Assembly: GCF_001593605.1 (NCBI RefSeq)
Contig: NZ_CP012836.1
Coordinates: 1,988,501-2,052,500, forward strand
Reading direction: 5' to 3'
From: Algoriphagus sanaruensis
GTDB taxonomy: Bacteria; Bacteroidota; Bacteroidia; Cytophagales; Cyclobacteriaceae
Length of the DNA stretch: 64,000 nucleotides
Positions 52,282 through 59,465 of this stretch are shown here, in pieces (within the stretch, counting starts at the first letter, position 1; each line of letters starts with the position of its first letter). Both the position numbers and the translations under genes were made by a program. The notes under the pieces are model-generated. The model searched no databases and was not told the origin of the DNA. It worked only from the letters and a program-made list of their open reading frames with translations.

Positions 52282-52554
52282 ATGTTCGAAAATATGACTA
52301 GCGAAACCATGATCCGAATTGCGATGACAAAGACTCTTTCATCAGGAAAGAGCCAAGTGAAATTTACCGTAGAGGAAGAGGATAATGCTCAATATGGATA
52401 CCTCTTAGTTTCGGAACCCAAGCCTGTTGGGGATATTCTTGAGGAGATCAAGCATCGATTGGAAAAGCGAAGAGCGGAAATAAAAAATATTAACCCATTT
52501 TTCCCAGTATTACCAATGGAGGGGGAAGGTGATTTCTTATTGTTTTCAGCATGA
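52282..52554 (+). CDS. small unknown protein coupled to the S24 repressor
   Basis: A protein of about 90 residues of no family I know. The recognisable features are a charged start (MTKTLSSGKSQVKFTVEEEDN), a helix-rich middle (VGDILEEIKHRLEKRRAEI) and a hydrophobic end (NPFFPVLPMEGEGDFLLFSA). The stop codon overlaps the ATG of the repressor gene (ATGA), so translation is coupled. I set the start at 52282, just behind the operator and -7-like element; 52294 is an alternative, while an ATG at 52243 lies inside the operator palindrome. It might regulate or be regulated with the repressor. Function unknown. Confidence 0.55.
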   Translation: MFENMTSETMIRIAMTKTLSSGKSQVKFTVEEEDNAQYGYLLVSEPKPVGDILEEIKHRLEKRRAEIKNINPFFPVLPMEGEGDFLLFSA

Positions 52555-53324
52555 CCTACTTAGCCTCAAATCTTCGGTTTTTGCGAAAGCAAAAAGGGAT
52601 CACCCAACAAGATCTGGCGGATCAATTGGATGTGCAGCGTCCCATGATCTCTGCGTATGAAGATGGAAGATCAGAACCCAAGCTCCACACTCTACTGAAG
52701 ATTTGTGAGTTGCTCGAAGTAGGAATGGAAGAGTTGGTCGAACACGATATTGAAAAACAAGGAAGAAAAGTTACCCAGCCTAAAGACTTCCGCATCTTAA
52801 CCATTGCTGCAGATTCAGAGGATCGCGAAAATATCACTTTGGTGGGTCAAAAAGCTTCAGCAGGCTATTTGAATGGATTTGCTGATCCAGAGTATATGGA
52901 AACTTTACCTCAATTCCATCTTCCAAATTTATCCCGCCAAGCCACCTATCGAGCCTTTGAATTATCAGGTGATTCGATGTTGCCTTTAGTACCGGGCACT
53001 ATTGTTATTGGGTCTTACGTCGATCAGCTTCATCAAATCAAAAGTGGAAAAACTTATGTTTTGGTGACTCAAACTGAAGGGGTGGTGTATAAACGAGTTT
53101 TTAATTACCTGCAGGAAAACGGAAAGCTGTTTTTAGTTTCTGATAATGAATTGTACAAACCTTACGAGGTTCGTGGAGAGGATGTCTTGGAGATATGGGA
53201 GTCAAAGGCATTTATCAGCACGGATTTTCCAAATCCTGGAGATAAAAAGAAACCCCTAACTCTAGAAGACTTAGGGGAAATGATTCGAGATATCCGCGAA
53301 GATTTGAGAAGAATCAAAGGCTAA
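52551..53324 (+). CDS. self-cleaving LexA/cI-like repressor (XRE plus S24 peptidase)
   Basis: A 257-residue regulator. The N-terminal ~65 residues are an XRE helix-turn-helix (LRFLRKQKGITQQDLADQLDVQRPMISAYEDG). The C-terminal S24 domain has every element for autocleavage: the Ala104-Gly105 bond in KASAGY, nucleophile Ser142 in LSGDSMLP and Lys181 in VVYKRV. Such proteins respond to DNA damage (RecA filaments) or other signals by cleaving themselves. It overlaps the small upstream gene by 4 bp and its stop overlaps the convergent TIR gene by 3 bp. It likely represses its own operon via the palindrome at 52241. Confidence 0.9.
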   Translation: MTYLASNLRFLRKQKGITQQDLADQLDVQRPMISAYEDGRSEPKLHTLLKICELLEVGMEELVEHDIEKQGRKVTQPKDFRILTIAADSEDRENITLVGQKASAGYLNGFADPEYMETLPQFHLPNLSRQATYRAFELSGDSMLPLVPGTIVIGSYVDQLHQIKSGKTYVLVTQTEGVVYKRVFNYLQENGKLFLVSDNELYKPYEVRGEDVLEIWESKAFISTDFPNPGDKKKPLTLEDLGEMIRDIREDLRRIKG

Positions 53325-54409
53325 TTTTTGACTAAATAGGCTTCGCTCACTTGTTGATTGGCGAAGGTTTGTCCGATCCAGTTCGTTCCATCATCCTGTG
53401 TAAAAAAGGAAAAACCGTAGGTTCCTGGTGAATCATTCATGAGAAAGGAGTCGGAAACCAAGTATCCATTTTCAAAATGTCCTTTTCCGCTACCCACAGG
53501 AACATTAAAAAGGTAATATCCAAAGGAAAATTCAGCCCCATTTTGTTCGATTTGAAAAAATCCTGACCTAATCCCATTTTCATAAAGCCACCATTTTCCT
53601 TCAAAATCAGGTACTTGAGCTTCAAAGGTCAATGAATTGTAAATTTCATTTCCATCCGGATTTGTGACTCTAGGATCGACGGATGAGTTGGTGCCTAGAT
53701 TTCCATTTGTAGAAATTTCTGGATTTTCCTCAATGGGTTCTTCTGGCTGGTCTGTAGCCGTAGAATCCTCTTCTAGGGAATAAGGATCATAATACGGTTC
53801 TTCTTGAGAGGGTATTAAGGCTAACAAGATGAATAAACCAATTACTCCTCCTAAGACCCAAAGGTAATTTTTCGCCCACCAACTTTTGGGTTGGGGCTTG
53901 GGTAGAATGGGCTGGGGAGATTTGGCTTTCTCAGTGATTCTTGCGGGAATTATTTTTTCAAGGACTTTGACCAGTTCACCGACATCGTAGTTCCATCGGC
54001 TGGAACTTAGTTCTTGGGCATGTTTTAGCGAAAGTTCTTGAAGTTCTTCTGGGAGTTCAGAAGCCTCTGGCATTTTAGCCCCATTCACCAGAATGGGAAT
54101 CACTCTGATATTTCTGGATAAGGCCAAAGAAATCTCTTTTTTGACCCAATCGCCTTCGTTATGAATTCTCGGATTTCCCTTTTCATCGGTCACTTTGAGC
54201 CAATGTGGGCCAATCATAGCCAACAAAATTTTACTTTCATTGAGCGCTTTGGAGATGGATTGATCAAAATTGATTCCTGCTTCCAAAGTTTCTACATCAT
54301 AAAAGATGTTTTCTTGACCAAATACTTGCTCGAGTTTGTCTTTGAGTCTGCCCGATTCTCCCGAAGAATCCTCTCTTCGATAGCTGATAAAAATTTTTCC
54401 TGAAGTCAT
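53321..54409 (-). CDS. TIR-domain membrane protein
   Basis: A 362-residue protein with an N-terminal TIR domain (residues 1-140, opening KIFISYRRED). The segment NEGDWVKKEISLAL (85-97) resembles the active-site strip of NAD-cleaving TIR domains such as SARM1 (DWVHKEI), with Glu92 as the probable catalytic residue. A transmembrane helix follows at about 181-200, then an acidic Pro/Glu linker and a C-terminal beta-rich domain (about 260-362: FEGKWWLYENGIRSGFFQI) of unknown type. So the TIR head would be cytoplasmic and the tail outside. NADase activity and a defence role are possible but unproven; no defence partner is seen nearby. Convergent with the repressor gene. Confidence 0.8.
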   Translation of the reverse strand: MTSGKIFISYRREDSSGESGRLKDKLEQVFGQENIFYDVETLEAGINFDQSISKALNESKILLAMIGPHWLKVTDEKGNPRIHNEGDWVKKEISLALSRNIRVIPILVNGAKMPEASELPEELQELSLKHAQELSSSRWNYDVGELVKVLEKIIPARITEKAKSPQPILPKPQPKSWWAKNYLWVLGGVIGLFILLALIPSQEEPYYDPYSLEEDSTATDQPEEPIEENPEISTNGNLGTNSSVDPRVTNPDGNEIYNSLTFEAQVPDFEGKWWLYENGIRSGFFQIEQNGAEFSFGYYLFNVPVGSGKGHFENGYLVSDSFLMNDSPGTYGFSFFTQDDGTNWIGQTFANQQVSEAYLVKN

Positions 54410-54410
54410 A

Positions 54411-54453
54411 AAAAAGCCTGATTTGCAATCTATTAAAGGTAAGCAAATCAGGC
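54411..54453 (-). terminator. terminator of the 255-codon unknown gene
   Basis: On the minus strand GCCTGATTTGC and GCAAATCAGGC form a perfect 11-bp stem (plus-strand 54416-54426 with 54443-54453), then TTTTT. It lies between the unknown gene and the TIR gene, so the latter is likely a separate unit. Confidence 0.8.
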
Positions 54454-54475
54454 GCGGAATTGCAAGTGTTAATCC

Positions 54476-55243
54476 TTAATCCCGAATTAATTCCTCAAAT
54501 CCAGATTTGATTTTTCCAACTGCATCAAATGATGGGTCGATATTAACCACGCCTTTTCCAAGCTCATGCCAATACCCATCTCCGCACTCGATGTAAGCTC
54601 CTCGCTTAGATCCGGGAGTTTCCTTTGCCAATTCATAATGATAATCTGGCGTAAAAATCATTTTCATCAATTGAATTGCGTATTCCCAATGGATGATTCT
54701 ATCCTTACCGTTTTTTTCAAAAATCACTTGGCGATCGGCAAAATGGACTGTCAGACTACAGTCGATCTGATCAGAAGAATCAACAAGACGGTAACTTACC
54801 TTTAATGGCAACTCTTTTTTGACAGATTCATAAATCGCCTGAATTAAGTCCTGTGCCATCAGTTGCCATTCGTCCTGATTGGCAGGAGTTTTCGAAACAC
54901 CTGATTTCCCATTTTCATCAAGAATAGCATAGATGCCACCTTCAGTCAATGGTTTATTAGTCCATTTGGTTTGACTTATCAGTTCCTGAACTGGTTTGAT
55001 CCAAACTTTATTTAGGGCGCCTTGGTAGCTGTAGTCATCCTGAGTGGTGAAGCCCTCATCCAAAATTTCCTGTTCGGATAATTCGTCTCGGTCGGTGTAA
55101 TGAAGGTCCAATTGAACTTGAAGGGAACCTTTACTCCAATCTAAAGCGAGTCTAAAAACGTGGCTATAGGGTGGAGGAATAATCCCTGAATCATATTCAA
55201 GGACAATCCCAGTAGGTATGGATTTCGCAGAATTTGGATGCAT
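54476..55243 (-). CDS. unknown protein
   Basis: A 255-residue protein of no family I recognise. No signal peptide or membrane helix. The first half has LRLALDWSKGSLQVQLDLHYTD-like strands, the second has VSYRLVDSSDQIDCSLTVHFADRQV and a WHELGKGV segment; the fold looks mixed alpha/beta and soluble. It starts 67 bp from the oppositely oriented 2OG oxygenase gene start, so the two promoters face each other. Terminated by the hairpin before the TIR gene. Function unknown; the coordinates rest on a long open frame with ordinary codon use. Confidence 0.6.
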   Translation of the reverse strand: MHPNSAKSIPTGIVLEYDSGIIPPPYSHVFRLALDWSKGSLQVQLDLHYTDRDELSEQEILDEGFTTQDDYSYQGALNKVWIKPVQELISQTKWTNKPLTEGGIYAILDENGKSGVSKTPANQDEWQLMAQDLIQAIYESVKKELPLKVSYRLVDSSDQIDCSLTVHFADRQVIFEKNGKDRIIHWEYAIQLMKMIFTPDYHYELAKETPGSKRGAYIECGDGYWHELGKGVVNIDPSFDAVGKIKSGFEELIRD

Positions 55244-55309
55244 AGTGGGGACAAAAGTATGGTTTTTCGCGTAATTAAGTGGTTATTTTGCAGCTTTAAA
55301 CCCACTGAC

Positions 55310-55921
55310 ATGGAAGAGCTATTGGATCGGATCAGTTCTGAGATTTATCAAAATTCGTATGTGATTGTTGATGATTTTGTTGATTCTGGATTTCGAAAAG
55401 CTTTGTTAAAAGAACAGACCGAACTATTGGAAAAAGGGATTTTCCGAAATGCTGCGGTGGGAAAGGGAGATCAAAAGCAAGTCCGCACAGAAATTCGGAG
55501 TGATGAGGTGTTATGGATGGATTCGGATAATCTAAGCCCTTTGCAGGCTAGCTATTGGGAAAGAATTGATCAGATTCGGCAAGTCCTCAACCAACGTTGT
55601 TTTTTAGGCTTAAGATCTTTTGAAGGACACTTTGCAAGATATCCCATCGGGTCTTTTTACAAACGCCATTTGGATCAATTCCATGCTGTTCCGCATCGTG
55701 TGGTTACGGTGATTCTTTATTTAAATGACTCTTGGTCAAATGAGGATGAAGGTGCTTTACGCATGTATTTTCCTCAAGAAGATGGAACAGAGCATGTCCA
55801 GGATGTTCTTCCTCTTGGAGGTAGGCTTGTTGTGTTTTTAAGTGGTGAAATTCCTCATGAGGTTTTGCCGACCAAAAAGGAGCGAATCTCGATTACAGGA
55901 TGGCTTAGAAATATCGACTAG
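55310..55921 (+). CDS. 2OG-Fe(II) oxygenase
   Basis: A 203-residue dioxygenase of the prolyl-4-hydroxylase-like group. The iron triad is His120-x-Asp122 in YKRHLDQF and His183 in GEIPHEVLP; Arg192 in RISITGW would bind 2-oxoglutarate. ALRMYFPQEDG and RVVTVILYLND fill the jelly-roll core. The start is uncertain: a longer frame to 55238 exists, but a promoter-like TTATTTTG lies at about 55283 and ATG 55310 gives the natural helix MEELLDRI. It ends 4 bp inside the DUF2141 gene on the other strand. Substrate unknown (protein, lipid or small molecule). Confidence 0.88.
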   Translation: MEELLDRISSEIYQNSYVIVDDFVDSGFRKALLKEQTELLEKGIFRNAAVGKGDQKQVRTEIRSDEVLWMDSDNLSPLQASYWERIDQIRQVLNQRCFLGLRSFEGHFARYPIGSFYKRHLDQFHAVPHRVVTVILYLNDSWSNEDEGALRMYFPQEDGTEHVQDVLPLGGRLVVFLSGEIPHEVLPTKKERISITGWLRNID

Positions 55922-56343
55922 TGAAGGTTGATCAAAATCCTTTTGCTGGTTTTTCCAACCTGTATGGCAACTTTTTCAAAACTCGGACTTGAAAAGTAGA
56001 CTTTGGGGTTGTTGGAAAAGCCATATTTTTCAAGGGGGTAGCCCAAAGAATTGGTGGTTAATTTTCCATTGCCATCCTCGTCATGAATGGCTGTGATCGC
56101 ATACCTTCCTTCGGGAATATCTGATAAATCAAGTTCAATAGACTTGTTTTTTGGTTTGATCGAATAGCTTTTCATTGCTTTTTCGATTTGGTCTGGAAAT
56201 CCTTTAGGGTCCGAAAATACTAAGACTCGAATCCAACCCTCGTCCGAATTCGCATGTTTGACCTGAAGAATTATCTCCGGAATAGAACCTTGAGTATTCA
56301 GGTTCAGGACTAAAATTGAAAGAATAAAAAGCCAATTCAGCAT
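55918..56343 (-). CDS. secreted DUF2141 protein
   Basis: A 141-residue exported protein with a short hydrophobic signal sequence. The DUF2141 hallmarks are visible: IPEGRYAITAIHDEDGNGKL (a Ca-like DxDxNGxL loop) near residues 78-97 and KYGFSNNPKVYF. Unknown function; members of the family are frequent in Bacteroidota. It overlaps the menE gene by 7 bp on the same strand, so it is read from the menE message, though no link to menaquinone synthesis is known. Confidence 0.82.
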   Translation of the reverse strand: MLNWLFILSILVLNLNTQGSIPEIILQVKHANSDEGWIRVLVFSDPKGFPDQIEKAMKSYSIKPKNKSIELDLSDIPEGRYAITAIHDEDGNGKLTTNSLGYPLEKYGFSNNPKVYFSSPSFEKVAIQVGKTSKRILINLH

Positions 56344-57401
56344 AAAGAATTAAAGGTTTGAATTCGGTTTAGTTTTCCGCTTTCAGTCCTTGCAAAATGC
56401 TTGCTGAAATAGAATTTTCGAGGCATTTCATATTTATGAAGAACTTCTTTTAGACGTTCTTTTAGGATTTTTAACCGACTGTTTTCGGTTGCTTCTAGAA
56501 TTAGGACAATTTGTTCACCCAGTTTAGGGTCTTTTTCTCCGAAAAAGAAGAAAGAGGTTCCGGGATAAATTTCTTCCAATACTAGCCTGGACTTTTCTTC
56601 TAATAATTCCGGGCTATACTTGATCCCTGCAGAGTTAATCACAAAATCCGTTCTTCCTAACCAGATAAAAGAATTTATTGACCTAAGTTCAATTAGGTCA
56701 TTGGTTTGTATGGGATCAGTTCCGCTCTTGCTTGATTTCACCCAAAGAGCGCCTCTATCGTCTTGCCCAATTTCAACGCCAGGAAGTGCTTGATAGAGAA
56801 GTTCGCTTTCCGAAATCCTAGCCAGAGCGATATGCGAAACCGTCTCCGTCATCCCAAAAGTCTGCCAGGCTGAAATTCCTTGATTTACGAGTTCCGATTT
56901 AAGGGAAGTGGAAAGAGGAGCACCCCCGATGATCAGATTCCGGATTTCCTTCAATTTCACACAGGAATCAGAATCTTGAAGTGTAGTTTCGACTTGAAGT
57001 GGAACCATGGCTGCAAAATCGAAAGTCTGATTTAGGCCGAGCAAGGGATTGGCTTTCGGTTCAACTAGGTAGATTTCACAATCCCAAACCATCGCCCGAA
57101 CCAGCATCATTTTTCCCGCAATGAAGGAAGGGTTTAAGCAACAAAGGAGAATTGAGTTGGAGTCAATTCCAAAGAAGTCCCCCGTTCCTCGAGCACTTGC
57201 TATCATTTGATGACGAGAAAGCGAAATTTCCTTGGGAATGCCAGTTGAGCCTGAGGTGAATTGGGTAAAATGGTGTTCTCCTTGAAGCCAGCTTTTGCAA
57301 AAAGAAAAAGCTGCGATGGCATAATCGGGCAAAGCCAGACTTATTTTCTCAAAATCATTGACAGTAACAAAGACTTGATTTTCAAAATGAAGCTTAAACA
57401 T
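56337..57401 (-). CDS. menE: o-succinylbenzoate-CoA ligase MenE
   Basis: A 354-residue AMP-forming ligase, shorter than typical members (about 450) at the N-terminus but complete in the core. It activates o-succinylbenzoate with CoA. Motifs: P-loop FTSGSTGIPK near residues 68-77, GMTETVSHIALA in the A5 region, and the C-terminal lysine segment ESGKLNRIQ. Divergent to menB, its next-step enzyme, which supports the assignment over other acyl-CoA ligases. I chose ATG 57401; the longer frame to 57470 is not conserved-looking. Overlaps the DUF2141 gene by 7 bp. Confidence 0.85.
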   Translation of the reverse strand: MFKLHFENQVFVTVNDFEKISLALPDYAIAAFSFCKSWLQGEHHFTQFTSGSTGIPKEISLSRHQMIASARGTGDFFGIDSNSILLCCLNPSFIAGKMMLVRAMVWDCEIYLVEPKANPLLGLNQTFDFAAMVPLQVETTLQDSDSCVKLKEIRNLIIGGAPLSTSLKSELVNQGISAWQTFGMTETVSHIALARISESELLYQALPGVEIGQDDRGALWVKSSKSGTDPIQTNDLIELRSINSFIWLGRTDFVINSAGIKYSPELLEEKSRLVLEEIYPGTSFFFFGEKDPKLGEQIVLILEATENSRLKILKERLKEVLHKYEMPRKFYFSKHFARTESGKLNRIQTFNSLC

Positions 57402-57458
57402 CAAAAACAGCCGAGTTAGATTGACTTCAAAGAGATAACAAATTCCGCAGGAGAGGGT

Positions 57459-57466
57459 TATCTTGC
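57459..57466 (+). promoter_or_regulatory. possible -7 element of menB
   Basis: TATCTTGC, the same octamer as upstream of tex, lies 30 bp before the menB ATG. No convincing -33 partner was found, so this is tentative. Confidence 0.3.
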
Positions 57467-57496
57467 ACAAAAATGTGATTTTTAAACCAAACGATC

Positions 57497-58333
57497 ATGA
57501 TCAACTGGATTACCGCCAAAGAATACGAAGATATCACCTACAAAAAGTGCGACGGAGTAGCTCGAATAGCGTTTAATCGCCCCGAAGTACGAAATGCCTT
57601 CCGTCCAAAAACTACAGCTGAACTCTATGACGCATTTTACGATGCACAAGAAGATACCTCTATTGGGGTCATTTTATTGTCTGGAGAAGGACCTTCTCCA
57701 AAAGATGGAGGTTGGGCTTTTTGTTCCGGTGGAGATCAACGAGCTCGCGGTCATCAAGGGTATGTAGGTGATGATGGGTATCATCGATTAAATATCCTCG
57801 AGGTACAACGCTTGATTCGTTTTATGCCAAAAGTGGTGATTGCAGTGGTACCAGGATGGGCCGTAGGAGGAGGACACAGTTTGCATGTCGTTTGCGATCT
57901 TACTCTAGCCAGTAAAGAGCACGCAATTTTTAAACAAACCGATGCAGATGTGACCAGCTTTGATGGGGGCTATGGATCGGCATATTTGGCCAAAATGGTC
58001 GGTCAAAAAAAGGCAAGAGAGATCTTCTTTTTAGGCCGTAATTATTCTGCACAGGATGCATTCGATATGGGGATGGTTAATGCTGTCATTCCTCATGCAG
58101 AGCTTGAAGATACCGCCTACGAATGGGCGCAAGAAATTTTAGCTAAGTCACCAACTTCCATCAAAATGCTGAAGTTTGCGATGAACCTAACTGACGATGG
58201 AATGGTAGGTCAGCAGGTCTTTGCAGGGGAGGCAACACGTCTGGCTTACATGACCGAAGAAGCAAAAGAAGGTCGTAATGCATTTCTTGAAAAGAGAAAG
58301 CCAAACTTTAAGGATATCAAATGGATACCTTGA
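57497..58333 (+). CDS. menB: 1,4-dihydroxy-2-naphthoyl-CoA synthase MenB
   Basis: A 278-residue crotonase-fold enzyme that closes the second ring of the menaquinone head group. Family hallmarks: AFCSGGDQRARGHQGYVGDDG near residues 74-94, AVVPGWAVGGGHSLHVVCDLTLA with the oxyanion-hole glycines, and SFDGGYGSAYLAKMVGQKKAREIFFLGR. Length and sequence match MenB of menaquinone producers closely. Divergent from menE. Terminated by the 15-bp hairpin at 58346. Confidence 0.96.
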   Translation: MINWITAKEYEDITYKKCDGVARIAFNRPEVRNAFRPKTTAELYDAFYDAQEDTSIGVILLSGEGPSPKDGGWAFCSGGDQRARGHQGYVGDDGYHRLNILEVQRLIRFMPKVVIAVVPGWAVGGGHSLHVVCDLTLASKEHAIFKQTDADVTSFDGGYGSAYLAKMVGQKKAREIFFLGRNYSAQDAFDMGMVNAVIPHAELEDTAYEWAQEILAKSPTSIKMLKFAMNLTDDGMVGQQVFAGEATRLAYMTEEAKEGRNAFLEKRKPNFKDIKWIP

Positions 58334-58345
58334 TTTAGGCCAAGT

Positions 58346-58385
58346 AAAAATAGAGGCTGAAATTGAAAACTCAGCCTCTATTTTT
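58346..58385. terminator. bidirectional terminator between menB and hutG
   Basis: A perfect 15-bp hairpin: AAAAATAGAGGCTGA (58346-58360) with TCAGCCTCTATTTTT (58371-58385), tails U-rich on both strands. It serves menB (ends 58333) and the hut operon (ends 58438). Confidence 0.9.
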
Positions 58386-58437
58386 TTGTAGGTAGGTTAT
58401 GAAATTTGGAAACTGCTCTTTGAGATTTTCGGGTGGA

Positions 58438-59394
58438 TTATCCCAAAACTTTCCTCAAAATATACTCTATAGAACGAGCAGCAAGCCGAGCTGTGGTATT
58501 GTCCTGATCAAATTTCGGATTCAGTTCTACGACGTCTAGGCTGATCAATTTTTTACTTTTCGCGATCAATTCAAAAACCTTAAAAGCTATTTGGGGATTG
58601 AAACCCATCGGAGAAGGAGCGGAAACACCAGGTGCAAATGCAGATGAAAATCCATCCAAATCGATGCTGAGGTAAACCTTATTTACCGAGTCCAAAAACC
58701 ATATTATTTGCTCCTCGATATATTCCCAATTATTGAGACGAAAGTCCTCCATGACGAGGTATCGCGCATTTAATTTTGAAGCAGTTTGAAAAAGGGATTT
58801 TGGGTTTGCTGCTCGTTGAATACCTAAGGCGAGGTAATGGAAATTATCCGGGAATTCTTCGGCAAGTTGCAAAAACGGAGAACCAGAATGTGCCTTTCCA
58901 TCAGCTAATGGACGCAAATCAAAATGAGCATCTAGGTTAATGATTCCGAGTTTTTCACCTTTTTCAGAAATGTATTGTTGAACTCCCCGCCCATGAGCGT
59001 ATGCCAAGTCATGTCCACCACCTAATAGTACCGGGAAATGATGGCTTCTCAGCATATTCAAGGTAATAGTAGAAATAGCCTGATGAGAAGCTTCAAGGTC
59101 TTGGTTGATCGTGAAAATATCTCCGTAATCCAGAATCGGCAAATTGTCTGGAAGGTGATAGGCTACCGATCCCAGCATCTTTCGTATAGCTGCTGGTCCT
59201 TCCAATGTTCCCAACCGACCCTGATTTCGAATGACTCCTTCTTCACCGGCATATCCCAGAATCCCCACTTTTCGGTCTGAGCTCTTTACTAAGTTCAAAT
59301 TAGCTTGTGTTTGGACTACTTGATGCCAATAGTCAATTGAGTCTGATTTACGTCCAGACCAATGGTAGGGGGAAGGATTTTGGTGAAGGTTCAT
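58438..59394 (-). CDS. hutG: formimidoylglutamase (HutG), arginase family
   Basis: A 318-residue ureohydrolase-fold enzyme. The binuclear Mn site is complete: GGGHDLAYAHG, NLDAHFDLRP with the D-x-H-x-D set, and SIDLDGFSS with D-x-D. Its place behind hutU, hutI and hutH on the same strand identifies it as the step that splits N-formimidoyl-glutamate into glutamate and formamide, the last step of histidine degradation, rather than arginase or agmatinase. An AT-rich hairpin overlaps the hutU stop (59454-59474) and may attenuate expression between hutU and hutG. Confidence 0.9.
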   Translation of the reverse strand: MNLHQNPSPYHWSGRKSDSIDYWHQVVQTQANLNLVKSSDRKVGILGYAGEEGVIRNQGRLGTLEGPAAIRKMLGSVAYHLPDNLPILDYGDIFTINQDLEASHQAISTITLNMLRSHHFPVLLGGGHDLAYAHGRGVQQYISEKGEKLGIINLDAHFDLRPLADGKAHSGSPFLQLAEEFPDNFHYLALGIQRAANPKSLFQTASKLNARYLVMEDFRLNNWEYIEEQIIWFLDSVNKVYLSIDLDGFSSAFAPGVSAPSPMGFNPQIAFKVFELIAKSKKLISLDVVELNPKFDQDNTTARLAARSIEYILRKVLG

Positions 59395-59465
59395 AGGTGG
59401 GAATCGAATTTATTGTGTAATTGAAATGCAAGAATACATTCAAAATATAAATAAACCTATAGAGT

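Noticed and set aside
53321..55921. A full defence island around the TIR gene
   Set aside because: Neighbours (unknown protein, oxygenase, DUF2141, men genes) are not defence genes; the TIR gene alone is not evidence for a system.
57402..57470. 23-residue extension of menE
   Set aside because: Cys-rich, unlike MenE proteins, and overlaps the region that should hold the divergent promoters.
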